From the NCBI GenBank assembly GCA_003558065.1, contig PWMU01000195.1, forward strand, positions 1 through 59,346: DNA of 59,346 nucleotides. Direction: 5' to 3'. This DNA comes from Opitutia bacterium (GTDB taxonomy: Bacteria > Verrucomicrobiota > Verrucomicrobiia > Opitutales > T3Sed10-336). Shown here piece after piece: positions 8,389 through 17,886 of this stretch. The number at the start of each line of letters is the position of its first letter. Position 1 is the first letter of the stretch. The notes beneath the pieces were generated by a model. The model was not told the origin of the DNA. It saw only the letters and a program-made list of their open reading frames with translations, and did not search any database. A program made the translations under genes and the position numbers.

Positions 8389-8694
8389 AGTCTGGCCGGG
8401 TTTGGAGGATTTGAAACGCTTAACGGGAGTATGCCCGGCACGATAGTGATGACAAGCGGATTGCTGCGGAGAGTCAACATCGCCTTCATGTTCAATGAAA
8501 ACCGTGTTGATAGGAAGACCGTTGAGAATAGCCATTAACCAAAGAGAAAAAAACTTTGGGTGGCGTCGGCCGACGTGATACTCTTATAGTCGGTTTCAAA
8601 GAGCACCAACTGCGGACGCCTCCCTCGCGGACCGGGTTTCCCGGGCGGGTGGAGCGGTCACAACGGCGGTGACTCGCACGGAAAAACACCACAG
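8389..8694. other. Divergent intergenic region
   Basis: 306 bp between the ThuA cluster and the subtilase gene. On the minus strand TTGTCA and CATACT, 16 bp apart (8455-8429), could be a sigma70 promoter for the ThuA cluster. Near 8651-8690 the sequence GGAGCGGTCACAACGG and a following GACTCGCACGG weakly resembles the longer intergenic element described at 32,481-32,664. No RNA gene or good reading frame was recognised. Confidence 0.4.
8429..8455 (-). promoter_or_regulatory. Possible sigma70 promoter of the ThuA cluster
   Basis: On the minus strand, TTGTCA (8455-8450) is followed 16 bp later by CATACT (8434-8429), about 41 bp before the ATG at 8388. The -10 match is only four of six, so this is tentative. 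Confidence 0.35.
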
Positions 8695-11600
8695 ATGACC
8701 CGCAGTTCCCGCACAGTCGTTCTTGTTCCCTTGATGGCCCTGCTGGCGGTTGCCGCCTGGTTTCTTTTCAGTGATCCGGAACCGGGACGGAACGATTCCG
8801 GATTTGAACGCCAGAGCGGCACTCCGGAAGCGCCCGGCCATTCCGGTCGGGAGAGTCCGGGTTTGCCCGAGGTTCCACCCATCGTAGAACGGGGACCGGG
8901 ATTTGAGCACCCCCCCGCCCCCGAAGAAGGGCAAGCGCCTCGCCCGCGGAGAGGTGCCCCCCCCCCTTTGGCCGGCGAGGAAACGGCCCGCCCGACCCTC
9001 CCGTCCGCCCCCGCTCTCGAACGGCCTTCCCTGCCCGTCCGGCGCCTGTCGGCACCCGCCAACGAGGCGGAGCGCCAGAAGCTCTCAGGTGAAGTGCGTT
9101 CCTACCTCGATTCGCTGCAGCAGGAGGCCCGCGAAAAAGCCCGGCAGCTCGGTTACCCGGTTCACATCCGGGACGCCGAGGGCCGGCCGCTGGAGCTGGT
9201 GGCGGTCAGGGACGGAAAACCGGTTTACCGGACCACCTTCAACGCCACGGCGGCCGCCGCCGCCCGCGTTTATCCGCTGCTGGAACCGGGCCGGGGCGAC
9301 CCCGATTACGAGCTGTCGGGCAAGGGAGTGACGGTCGGGGTGTGGGACGAGGCCCGGGTCCTTGATTTTCACCGTGAGTTTGAGCTCGGACAGGTCACCA
9401 ATCAACAGGAGCAGCCCTTCTACTCGCATCATTCGACGCATGTGACGGGCACGATCGCAGCGCGGGGAACGAGCCGGAATGCGAGGGGAATGGCACCCCG
9501 CACCCGGGTTGAGGCCTACAACTGGAACCAGGCCCTGGCCGAAATGACGGAACGCGCCCCTCTCTACCCGGACGAACCCGGAACGGTCCCGCTCGCCAAT
9601 CATTCCTACGGGCTCGTCGCCGGCTGGTTCTTCCGTCCCGACCGGGATGCGTTTGTTTTTACCGGCTTCGAGCGTTTCGGGCGGTACGACCAGTTCGCTT
9701 ACCTGACCGACCTGGTCGCCCACGCGGCGCCTTACCAGCTTTCGGTCTGGGCTGCGGGCAATCACCGGAGCGGCGATCCGCAGCCGGGCGATCCGGTGCT
9801 GGTGAATGACAATCCGGTCGCTTATGACCCGGAAATCCATCCGCCGGGAGATGCCGAGTATAAACGGGGATTCGATACGATAAACTCGTTTCAGATCGCC
9901 AAAAATGTCCTCACTATCGGCGCGGTTAATTTCTCTACCGCCGACGGACGCTCAACGGATCTCAACGAAGCCAGAATGACGCCCTTCAGTTCCTGGGGGC
10001 CCACCGACGACGGTCGCGTCAAACCCGACCTGGTAACACACGGAGTCTCGGTCTTCTCACCCGTCGCCCTCGACGGCTGGTACGGGCGTGCCAGCGGAAC
10101 CAGCATGTCGGCTCCGGCAGTCACGGGGTCGCTGTCCCTCCTGACCGAACACTACGGAAACCGCTTTCCGGGACATGCGCTTCGCGCGAGCACCCTGAAA
10201 GCCCTTTTGGTGCACACCGCCGACAACCTCGGCAACCCCGGACCCGATTCGCGCTACGGCTGGGGGCTGATCAACGCCCGGGCGGCGGTTGAGCTTCTCA
10301 CCGACCATGTGGAATCACCCCGCTCGAACCTGGTGGTCGAAGACTTTGTTTCCAGCGACCGGAATACAGTAACCTATCAAATTGAATCCAATGGGGAGCA
10401 ACCGCTCCAGGTGACGCTTGCCTGGACCGATCCCCCCGCCGAACAGCCGGTGGAGGAATCCGACGACCGAACGCCGACGCTGGTCAACAATCTGAACCTG
10501 AGGGTCATCGCGCCCGAGCAGGAGACCACTTATTACCCGTACCGCCTCAACCCGGAAGTCCCGGCGTCCCCGGCGACGACGGGAATCAACGAGGTCGACA
10601 ATGTGCTGCGCGTCGACATCCCCTCCCCTGCCTCCTCCGGAACCTATTCGCTGGCTGTCGATTATGAAGGCGCCTTGTTCGGCGGGGAGCAGATTTTCTC
10701 GCTCATCGCAAGCGGTGGCGACGCCCCCTCCCCGCTTGCGGAAGCACCGTCAGTATCCGGCATCAGTCCGGCGAGCGCCGCCAACAGCGGTTCAACGATC
10801 ATGGACCTTTCCGGAACGGACTTCCTCCTGGGCACCGACCTTCGTCTTACGCGCTCCGGAGAGGATCCGATTAAAGCATTCGGTATCGAGGCGATGCCGG
10901 AACGGGTGAGCGCCCGGTTCGATCTTTACGGCGCCACGGCCGGCACGTGGGATCTGGAGGTTCATTCTCCGGGTGAGGAAGCCGTGGTGATCGAGGAAGC
11001 CTTTGAAGTCGAACCGGATTGCCATTTTTCCCTGGAGCCCGATTCCGTCGAGGTGTCCTCCTCCGGCGGCTATTTTTCCGCCCGGTTGGAGAGCTCCTCC
11101 GACACCTGCGAGTGGACTCTTGAAAGCAGCGAGGACTGGTTGCTCTTCCTGACCCCCAGGAGCGGCACCGGGGATGCGGAAGTGATCTACAGCGTGGGAA
11201 ACCATGGAGGAAGCGCCGTCCCCCGCAGCGCCGAAATCACGATCGGCGGCCGCACCCGCCTCGCCGTCAATCAAGAAGGCGTGCCGCCGGTTACCCTGAA
11301 TGAGGCCGAGCCCCGTGCCGGTTTCATCACCGGCCGTGAGCGACAGGCGGACTGGAAATACTACCGCTTCGATGTTCCCCATATGACTTCGGGAGAAGTC
11401 GCGTTTCTCCTGGATTCGCTTACAGGAGATGCGGACCTGTACGTGCGCCACGGCGAGAAACCCACCCTCGACGAGTATGATTGTCGTCCCGTGCTCGGCG
11501 GCACGCAGGATGAGTTGTGCGGGTTCGCGGACCCCGAGCCGGGCACGTGGTGGATCGGTGTCAACAACTGGGATACGGGCCGGATCGACTACGTGATCTC

Positions 11601-12030
11601 AGCGAGTCTGTTCATCGAGGAACTCCTCTATGAGGACTGGGCAAAGAACGTCTTTACGGAAGACGAACGGAACGACCCGGCTATCTCGGGCCCGGGCGCC
11701 GATCCCGGCGATTTTGGCATTCCCAACCTTATCCGCTATGCCCTGGCACTCGATTCCCGACATCCCGAAAGCGACAAGCTGCCTCGCGCCGGAGTAATGC
11801 ACGAAGAAGGAGAAACGTATTTATATATAGAATACACCGAGAAAAAAGCGGCGACCGATGCGGTTCTTCGGGTGGAGGTCTCGGAGGATCTGAGTGAATG
11901 GAATTCCCTCGATGGAGTGGTGAAAACGGTCGACGAGGACGCGGCCACACGCACTGTCCGGGTGCGCAAACCCGAGCCTGTGGCGTCGGGTGCCGCCGGT
12001 TTCCTCCGGCTCCGGGTTACGATGTGGTGA
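8695..12030 (+). CDS. Secreted subtilase (S8) with BACON, PPC and C-terminal tail domains
   Basis: 1,111 residues. Signal peptide or anchor at residues 7-25, then a Pro-rich spacer to about 115 and a propeptide-like region. The S8 catalytic domain spans about 205-540: Asp218 in GVTVGVWDEA, His246 in HSTHVTGT, oxyanion Asn356 in WAAGNH and Ser470 in SGTSMSAPA. Note 'VWDEA' in place of the usual DTG around the Asp. A jelly-roll-like domain follows (about 540-675), an IPT/TIG-like segment (680-770), a BACON domain (about 776-862), a pre-peptidase C-terminal domain (about 866-965, ending WWIGVNNWDTG) and a tail module (968-1111, IPNLIRYALALD, SEDLSEWNS, FLRLRVTMW). It is a large exported protease for degrading proteins outside the cell. 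The tail is shared with the convergent WD40 protein. Confidence 0.92.
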   Translation: MTRSSRTVVLVPLMALLAVAAWFLFSDPEPGRNDSGFERQSGTPEAPGHSGRESPGLPEVPPIVERGPGFEHPPAPEEGQAPRPRRGAPPPLAGEETARPTLPSAPALERPSLPVRRLSAPANEAERQKLSGEVRSYLDSLQQEAREKARQLGYPVHIRDAEGRPLELVAVRDGKPVYRTTFNATAAAAARVYPLLEPGRGDPDYELSGKGVTVGVWDEARVLDFHREFELGQVTNQQEQPFYSHHSTHVTGTIAARGTSRNARGMAPRTRVEAYNWNQALAEMTERAPLYPDEPGTVPLANHSYGLVAGWFFRPDRDAFVFTGFERFGRYDQFAYLTDLVAHAAPYQLSVWAAGNHRSGDPQPGDPVLVNDNPVAYDPEIHPPGDAEYKRGFDTINSFQIAKNVLTIGAVNFSTADGRSTDLNEARMTPFSSWGPTDDGRVKPDLVTHGVSVFSPVALDGWYGRASGTSMSAPAVTGSLSLLTEHYGNRFPGHALRASTLKALLVHTADNLGNPGPDSRYGWGLINARAAVELLTDHVESPRSNLVVEDFVSSDRNTVTYQIESNGEQPLQVTLAWTDPPAEQPVEESDDRTPTLVNNLNLRVIAPEQETTYYPYRLNPEVPASPATTGINEVDNVLRVDIPSPASSGTYSLAVDYEGALFGGEQIFSLIASGGDAPSPLAEAPSVSGISPASAANSGSTIMDLSGTDFLLGTDLRLTRSGEDPIKAFGIEAMPERVSARFDLYGATAGTWDLEVHSPGEEAVVIEEAFEVEPDCHFSLEPDSVEVSSSGGYFSARLESSSDTCEWTLESSEDWLLFLTPRSGTGDAEVIYSVGNHGGSAVPRSAEITIGGRTRLAVNQEGVPPVTLNEAEPRAGFITGRERQADWKYYRFDVPHMTSGEVAFLLDSLTGDADLYVRHGEKPTLDEYDCRPVLGGTQDELCGFADPEPGTWWIGVNNWDTGRIDYVISASLFIEELLYEDWAKNVFTEDERNDPAISGPGADPGDFGIPNLIRYALALDSRHPESDKLPRAGVMHEEGETYLYIEYTEKKAATDAVLRVEVSEDLSEWNSLDGVVKTVDEDAATRTVRVRKPEPVASGAAGFLRLRVTMW

Positions 12031-12060
12031 CGGAAGGGTAATGCCGGCGGATCACCCGGA

Positions 12061-14664
12061 TCAGGGATCCCGCGGGGTCACCCGCATCCGCAGAAAGAGC
12101 GGGGTGGATTCGTCCTCCCCGGGTTCATGGACCAACGTCACGGTCCGGGTCGCCACATCCCGTATCACTTCGATTGAACTGTTTCCGGTCTCATGAAAAG
12201 GCGCCGACCCCAGTGCTCGGGCCACGGTCGTCCAGGACCGCAGGTCCTCTGACGCTTCGAGTTCGATAACAACATCGTCGCGCCTGGTGTGCCTCTCAAA
12301 CACCGCCGTAAAACCTCCCTGCCCGTCGAATCCGGGGTGCAACGGCACATTCTGCATTCGCTGGTCGGCATCGATACCCAGAGCATATCTCAGAAGATTC
12401 GGAACCCCGTCTCCCAGGGTATCCGCCTCAGGTGCCCGTTTGCCGGGTTCTTCAAGTACGCTTGCCCAATCATCGTAGGTGGTCGGGGGGTTGATAACGA
12501 CGTCCCAAAGTCGAACGGTTCCATGGAAGCTTGCCGTCACGGCCTTCGCTCCGTCCGGAAGAAAGCCCGCAAACCGGGCTCCCCCGGCTTCGGCTGCGAA
12601 CGTCCGCAGCAATTCGCCCGTACGCGTATTCCGGATCTGCGAATCGGCGCCGAGGCTTCCGATGAGGATCCGTTTCTCGTCAGGGGAAAACGCCACAGAC
12701 GAAACCGGACCCAACCCCCCTTCAAACGTTCCCAGCGTAACTCCTGTCTCCACGTTCCAAAGGTGTACGGTCGAATCCATGCCTCCGGTCAGGACGCTTT
12801 CGCCATCGGCGGAAAACCTCGCGGCCAGAATCCGGCTGCCGTGGACATTGAAACTCTCCAGCGCCTCCCCTGTAGCCGCATCCCAAATACGTGCCGTACC
12901 GTTGGTGCTCCCGGTCAGGATCCTGGTGCCATCGGGAGATATTGCAGCCGCACTGTACCACTCGCCGGGCTGTTCGAAACGTTGATAGACCTCCAGGCTT
13001 TCCGGATCCCAGAGTTTGGCCATTGCGTGTAAACCGTCGGCCGACAGCACCCGGGATCCGTCCGCGGAAAAGGCAATGCCGACAAGCCGCCTGCCATGTT
13101 CCTCGAAGCTGTTCAAGAGCTCACCGGTCCGCGTATCCCAAAGGTTGACCGTTCGATCAACAGCGCCCGCCAGAATCCGGCCGTCCGGAGAGAAGGCAAC
13201 CCTGATGACGGGATCGTCCCCTTCTTCGAATACGCGGAGAAGGGCGCCGCTCTTCAGATCCCAGAGCCTGGCGGTGCCGGCACTCCCGCCGGTCACAAGT
13301 TTTCGACCGTCGGGAGAAAGAGCCGCCGAACTGATCGAATCGTCCGCGTTGGAAAAGGTCAGCATCGAGTCGAAAAACACTCCTCGTCCCGAGAGCGGAA
13401 TGGCTGTCTCCCCGTCCGTCACGTCGGAACGGAGAATGATTTCCCCGTCGAAAGTTTCCTCACGCAAAGGTGAGAACCTGACGACGAACTCCCTGGGCCT
13501 GCCCGGAATCAGGGGAGCGCCGTCATTTGGGCCAACGGAAAATCCATCCGGCACATCGATCGAATCCACCGTAAAGGGAACGCTGATCCGGTTCGTTACC
13601 GTAAAAGTCAGTTCCGGTGTTTCGCCGGCCACGACGGGTCCGAATTCCAGGTCCCCCAGGGTCCTCATCGCCAGGGCTGCCGTATACGTTCGCCAGAGAC
13701 GGGCGTTGCCGTCGCCGTTGCCGGTCAACACCCGGAGTCCGTCCGGAGAGAACGCCACCGAGGTGACGGCGGTGCCTTGTTCGGCATACGTTCGCATCAC
13801 TTGGCCCGACAGGATGTCCCAGAGCCGAACCCGCCCCTCCTGATTTCCGGTCAGCACTTTCCAGTCACCGGGCGCGAATTTGACGGAATGAACGGAAGGT
13901 TCTTCAAGCCTGCGGATCTCGTCTCCCGTTTCGATCTGCCAGAACCGGACCGTGCCGTCAAAACTCCCGCTCACCACAACTCTCCCGTTCGGCGAAAAAG
14001 CCACCGAACGCACCGAACGGGTGTGTCCGGAGAACGTCCTCAGGACCTCCCCCGTCCCCGCATCCCACAATTTCGCGGTCTGATCCGAACTGCCTGTGAC
14101 GATCGTCGCCCCGTCGGGCGCGAACGCCACCGAGCGCACCCAGCCGCCGTGGCCCTCGAAACGCCGGATCAGGGCGCCGGATTCCACGTCCCACAACCTG
14201 GCGATGGCATCGCCGCTCCCGGTCAGAATCCGGGTCCCGTCCGGCGAGAATACAGCCGAATACACGGTGTCGTCGTGGCCCTCCAATTCACCTGACAATG
14301 CCCCGGTTTCGACATCCCAGAGTTTGGCGGTACGATCCGTGCCGGAAGTCACGACCCGGCTCCCGTCGGGAGAAAACGCAACCGACCAGACCCAGTCGCT
14401 CCCGTGCTCGAATACCCGCAACGCCTCGCCGGTTTCGGCGCTCCAGAGCCGCGCGGTTCCGTCAAAACTGCCTGTAAGGACTTTATCTCCATCGGGCGAG
14501 AACACCGCGGAATGCACCGGAAGGCGGTGCTCGTCAAACTGTTGAAGCGGTTCCTGAGCGGCCTGGAGAATGTGGGGGAAACCCGTCGACAAGAGGGCCG
14601 CTCCGAGAATGAAACCGTTCCGGACTTTCCCGAAGGGCCGTTGGCGGGAACTCCCTGCCGGCAT
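12061..14664 (-). CDS. Secreted double WD40 beta-propeller protein with a central Ig-like domain
   Basis: About 867 residues from ATG 14664, with a signal peptide (RNGFILGAALLSTGFPHILQA). I count 14 WD40 repeats, each with an (A/S)FSPDG-type core and a RLWD-type end: seven at about 35-332, then an Ig-like/choice-of-anchor D (HYDIN-like) domain at about 333-432 (LEFGPVVAGETPELTF, VVRFSPLREETF), then seven at about 433-722. The tail (725-867) has VPNLLRYALGID, ASEDLRSWTT, ATRTVTLV and FLRMRVT. Two complete seven-bladed propellers joined by one Ig-like domain suggest a binding scaffold outside the cytoplasm. An open frame extends upstream to 14793, but the chosen start gives a proper leader. It converges on the subtilase gene with a 30-bp gap. 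Confidence 0.88.
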   Translation of the reverse strand: MPAGSSRQRPFGKVRNGFILGAALLSTGFPHILQAAQEPLQQFDEHRLPVHSAVFSPDGDKVLTGSFDGTARLWSAETGEALRVFEHGSDWVWSVAFSPDGSRVVTSGTDRTAKLWDVETGALSGELEGHDDTVYSAVFSPDGTRILTGSGDAIARLWDVESGALIRRFEGHGGWVRSVAFAPDGATIVTGSSDQTAKLWDAGTGEVLRTFSGHTRSVRSVAFSPNGRVVVSGSFDGTVRFWQIETGDEIRRLEEPSVHSVKFAPGDWKVLTGNQEGRVRLWDILSGQVMRTYAEQGTAVTSVAFSPDGLRVLTGNGDGNARLWRTYTAALAMRTLGDLEFGPVVAGETPELTFTVTNRISVPFTVDSIDVPDGFSVGPNDGAPLIPGRPREFVVRFSPLREETFDGEIILRSDVTDGETAIPLSGRGVFFDSMLTFSNADDSISSAALSPDGRKLVTGGSAGTARLWDLKSGALLRVFEEGDDPVIRVAFSPDGRILAGAVDRTVNLWDTRTGELLNSFEEHGRRLVGIAFSADGSRVLSADGLHAMAKLWDPESLEVYQRFEQPGEWYSAAAISPDGTRILTGSTNGTARIWDAATGEALESFNVHGSRILAARFSADGESVLTGGMDSTVHLWNVETGVTLGTFEGGLGPVSSVAFSPDEKRILIGSLGADSQIRNTRTGELLRTFAAEAGGARFAGFLPDGAKAVTASFHGTVRLWDVVINPPTTYDDWASVLEEPGKRAPEADTLGDGVPNLLRYALGIDADQRMQNVPLHPGFDGQGGFTAVFERHTRRDDVVIELEASEDLRSWTTVARALGSAPFHETGNSSIEVIRDVATRTVTLVHEPGEDESTPLFLRMRVTPRDP

Positions 14665-14878
14665 TCCTCTTCCGCGATTTCCCCTGCCTTCCACCGTGCC
14701 GTTCCTCACCCCACGATTATCGCCCGAAAAACCGGTCCTGAAAAGCAAATAGTCCTGCCCGGAAAAAACGGTGTCCTCCCGGGACCCGTCCAATGAGGGA
14801 AAGGGGGGATTCGAGCAGGACGGATTTATAATTTTGGTTGTAAGAAGCGTCGGGACAGCGTACTATGACTGCGGGCAA

Positions 14879-16306
14879 ATGAGACGAACACCCGCAGGGA
14901 ACGCCTCCGTTCTTCGGTTGGTTTCAGCCGGATCGACGGTGTGGTTGCTTGTGTTGGCGGCGGCGGCGGGAATCCTGACGCTGGCCGCTTCCTCTGAAAA
15001 AAGAGAATCCCCTGACGCTTCCCCTGCTTTCCTCGTGGAAGTGGAGGGGCCGATCGGCCCGGCAACCGACCTTTTTCTCGAACGTTCGATGGAAAAGGCC
15101 GAAGAGGCGAACGCGCCCGTCGTGATCATCCGCATGGATACACCCGGGGGCCTGGAGAGTTCGATGCGAACTTTGGTACGAAAAATCCTCGACTCGCGGG
15201 TTCCGGTCGCGGTCTATGTCGCGCCGGAAGGAGCCCGCGCCACGAGCGCGGGCACGTACATCCTGTATTCCGCCCACGTGGCGGCGATGGCTCCGGGAAC
15301 GCATGTCGGTGCGGCGACACCGGTACAACTCGGCGGAGGCATGGCACCTGGCGAAGACGCCGGAGAGAACGAAGATGAACCGGCGCCCGACCGCGGAAGC
15401 GCCGCCGAACGCAAGATGGTCAGCGATGCCGCGGCCTTCATCAAGGGGCTCGCCGAACTCCGTGGCCGTAACGCCGAATGGGCGGAAAGGGCCGTCCGCG
15501 AAGGAGTCAGCCTGACCTCGAGAGAGGCTCTCGAGGAGAACGTGATTGATTTACTCGTTTCCGACGTCCCCTCGCTGCTTGAAGAGATGGACGGGATGAC
15601 CGTGAGCGTGCGGGGCGAGGAGCGGGTGCTCTCTATCCCCTCTCTCGAATACCGAACCATCGAACCCGACTGGCGCACGCGCCTGCTCTCGATCATCACC
15701 AATCCCAATGTAGCCTACATCCTGATGCTGCTGGGCATTTACGGGCTGATCCTCGAATTCGCCAATCCCGGAGCCCTGGTGCCCGGTGTGACGGGCGCGA
15801 TCTGTCTCCTGCTGGGTCTCTTCGCCCTGCAGTTGCTGCCCATCAATTACGCCGGTCTCGCCCTCATTTTTCTCGGTGTTGCGCTGATGATCGCCGAAGC
15901 GTTCGCTCCGAGTTTCGGAGCCCTGGGAATCGGGGGTGTCATCGCCTTTATTGCCGGTTCCATAATGCTCATTGACACCGACATTCCCGGCTTCGAATTG
16001 TACCGTCCGCTCATTGCCGCCTTCGCCGGAATAAGCGCGGTGATCTTTATCTTCGTTATGGCAATGGCCCTCAAGGCCTGGCGGCGCCCGGTTGTCAGCG
16101 GCCGGGAGAGCCTGGTGGGAAGCCTGGCCACGGCCATCGAGGATTTCGATCGCGAGGGCCGTGTATCCGTGTTCGGGGAGTCCTGGCAGGCAAAAGCGGC
16201 TACGCCCGTACGCAAAGGCCAACCGGTAAGAATCACCGCCGTCGACAATCTGGTCCTTACTGTCGAACCCGAGTCAACCACATCAGAAAAAGGAGACGCA
16301 CCATGA
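14879..16306 (+). CDS. Long-form NfeD membrane serine protease
   Basis: About 475 residues. Signal or TM segment at about 18-36, then a ClpP/SppA-like protease domain at about 45-245 ([29 protein letters not shown] with Ser123; [18 protein letters not shown] with Lys179), which is the Ser-Lys dyad known from PH1510-type NfeD proteins. Several TM helices follow ([43 protein letters not shown]) and a C-terminal OB-fold NfeD domain ([26 protein letters not shown]). Start at ATG 14879, just before the hydrophobic leader. The stop overlaps the slipin ATG by 4 bp (ATGA), the classic NfeD-slipin pair; NfeD proteases cleave the C-terminal region of slipin/stomatin partners. Confidence 0.92.
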   Translation: MRRTPAGNASVLRLVSAGSTVWLLVLAAAAGILTLAASSEKRESPDASPAFLVEVEGPIGPATDLFLERSMEKAEEANAPVVIIRMDTPGGLESSMRTLVRKILDSRVPVAVYVAPEGARATSAGTYILYSAHVAAMAPGTHVGAATPVQLGGGMAPGEDAGENEDEPAPDRGSAAERKMVSDAAAFIKGLAELRGRNAEWAERAVREGVSLTSREALEENVIDLLVSDVPSLLEEMDGMTVSVRGEERVLSIPSLEYRTIEPDWRTRLLSIITNPNVAYILMLLGIYGLILEFANPGALVPGVTGAICLLLGLFALQLLPINYAGLALIFLGVALMIAEAFAPSFGALGIGGVIAFIAGSIMLIDTDIPGFELYRPLIAAFAGISAVIFIFVMAMALKAWRRPVVSGRESLVGSLATAIEDFDREGRVSVFGESWQAKAATPVRKGQPVRITAVDNLVLTVEPESTTSEKGDAP

Positions 16307-17091
16307 CCACAACCTACACCATCGGAATCATCCTCGCCCTGCTGGTTTTGCTCGTCGCTTCGGCGATTTACGTGCTTCGCGAGTACGAGCGTGGCGTCGT
16401 CTTTCAACTCGGGCGTTTTTGGAAAGTCAAAGGTCCCGGGCTGGTCATCGTGATCCCGGTCATCCAACAACTGGTGCGGGTCGACCTGCGCATCATTGTC
16501 ATGGATGTTCCCGGTCAGGACGTGATTTCCCGGGACAATGTCTCGGTAAAGGTCAACGCCGTCGTTTATTTCCGCGTTGTCGATCCCCAAAGGGCCATCA
16601 TCAACGTCGAACGGTTTTACGAGGCCACGAGCCAGTTGGCCCAAACGACGCTGCGTTCGGTGCTCGGAAAGCACGACCTCGACGAGATGCTGGCCGAACG
16701 CGACAAATTAAACGCCGATATCCAGGAGATTCTGGATTCCCAAACCGATGCGTGGGGAATCAAGGTCTCGAACGTGGAGATCAAACACGTGGACCTCGAC
16801 GAATCCATGGTGCGCGCGATCGCCCAACAGGCCGAGGCCGAGCGCGCGCGAAGGGCGAAGGTCATTCATGCCGAAGGGGAACTCCAGGCCTCCGAGAAAC
16901 TCGCCAGTGCCGCGGAAATCCTCGCCCGCCAGGAAAATGCCATCAACCTGCGGTACATGCAGACCCTCACCGAAATCGCCAGCGAAAAGAACTCGACCAT
17001 CGTCTTCCCGATGCCGGTCGATTTGTTCCGTGTTCTTGCCGACCGCGGCAAAGAGGGGCAACCGGGGCCGAGCCGCAAGGAAATGGAGTGA
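16303..17091 (+). CDS. Slipin (SPFH/stomatin family) membrane protein
   Basis: 262 residues. An N-terminal TM segment ([19 protein letters not shown]) is followed by [20 protein letters not shown], the standard slipin opening, the SPFH domain ([38 protein letters not shown]) and a helical region rich in Ala/Glu/Arg ([17 protein letters not shown]) ending in [13 protein letters not shown]. It forms large membrane-bound oligomers that organise or protect membrane domains. It is translationally coupled to the NfeD protease and lies 66 bp ahead of an ABC export module, consistent with a membrane-stress role. Confidence 0.95.
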   Translation: MTTTYTIGIILALLVLLVASAIYVLREYERGVVFQLGRFWKVKGPGLVIVIPVIQQLVRVDLRIIVMDVPGQDVISRDNVSVKVNAVVYFRVVDPQRAIINVERFYEATSQLAQTTLRSVLGKHDLDEMLAERDKLNADIQEILDSQTDAWGIKVSNVEIKHVDLDESMVRAIAQQAEAERARRAKVIHAEGELQASEKLASAAEILARQENAINLRYMQTLTEIASEKNSTIVFPMPVDLFRVLADRGKEGQPGPSRKEME

Positions 17092-17157
17092 CCCCCAACA
17101 GCCAACCATCAAACAGAGATAAACTTACACCCGCTTTTCTCGCCGAAGCCGCAAGAC

Positions 17158-17841
17158 GTGATCCTTCGCGCCGATGATGTACAGAAGTCCTATGGGACCG
17201 TGAGGGTTCTGCGCGGCGTCAGTCTCAAACTTGATGCCGGTGAACGGGTCGCCGTGCTCGGTCCTTCCGGAAGCGGCAAGAGCACCTTTCTGAACTGCCT
17301 GGGGGGAATCGACCGGGCGGATTCGGGACGGATTGAAATTCAGGGAGTCACCCTCAACGGACTCGATGAAGCCGGTCTGGCGCGGCTGCGCCGCGAATCA
17401 ATCGGTCACGTCTTCCAGTTCTTTCACCTGCTGCCGACGCTCACCGCGGACGAAAACATCGCTCTCCCCCTTCAACTGCTGCACTGGAAGCCGGACGCGC
17501 GCCGGCGGCGGGTAGACGAGCTTCTTGCCGCCGTCCGATTGGAAAACCGCCGGTCGGCCTACCCGGATACCCTGTCAGGAGGGGAGCGCCAGAGAGTGGC
17601 CCTCGCACGGGCTCTGGCCGCCCGCCCCGCCCTGCTCCTTGCCGACGAACCCACGGGGAATCTGGACGACCGTTCCGGTCAGACGGTGCTCGACCTCCTG
17701 CGTGATCTTACAGACCGGTCGGCTACCGCTCTCGTTCTTGTTACCCACAGCCGGGCCGCCGCGGCGATCTGCCACCGCGTTCTCGACCTGCACGACGGCC
17801 GCGTTATCCGCGATCACCCTGGTGTGGATTCGATTTCATGA
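17158..17841 (+). CDS. LolD-like ABC transporter ATP-binding protein
   Basis: 227 residues with GTG start. Walker A is LGPSGSGKSTFL, the Q-loop lies in HVFQFFHLLPTLTADENI, the signature is LSGGERQRVALARAL, Walker B is LLLADEPTGNLD, and the H-loop is VLVTHSRAA. This is the MacB/LolD class of ATPases that drive FtsX-type permeases in mechanotransmission rather than classical import. It precedes an FtsX-like permease by 45 bp and an AttH-like lipocalin, so the three likely work together in moving lipids or lipoproteins. Confidence 0.94.
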   Translation: MILRADDVQKSYGTVRVLRGVSLKLDAGERVAVLGPSGSGKSTFLNCLGGIDRADSGRIEIQGVTLNGLDEAGLARLRRESIGHVFQFFHLLPTLTADENIALPLQLLHWKPDARRRRVDELLAAVRLENRRSAYPDTLSGGERQRVALARALAARPALLLADEPTGNLDDRSGQTVLDLLRDLTDRSATALVLVTHSRAAAAICHRVLDLHDGRVIRDHPGVDSIS

Positions 17842-17886
17842 CATCACCGTATCGATAGCCGGCGCCCGCCCCGGATTTTCGTTATT

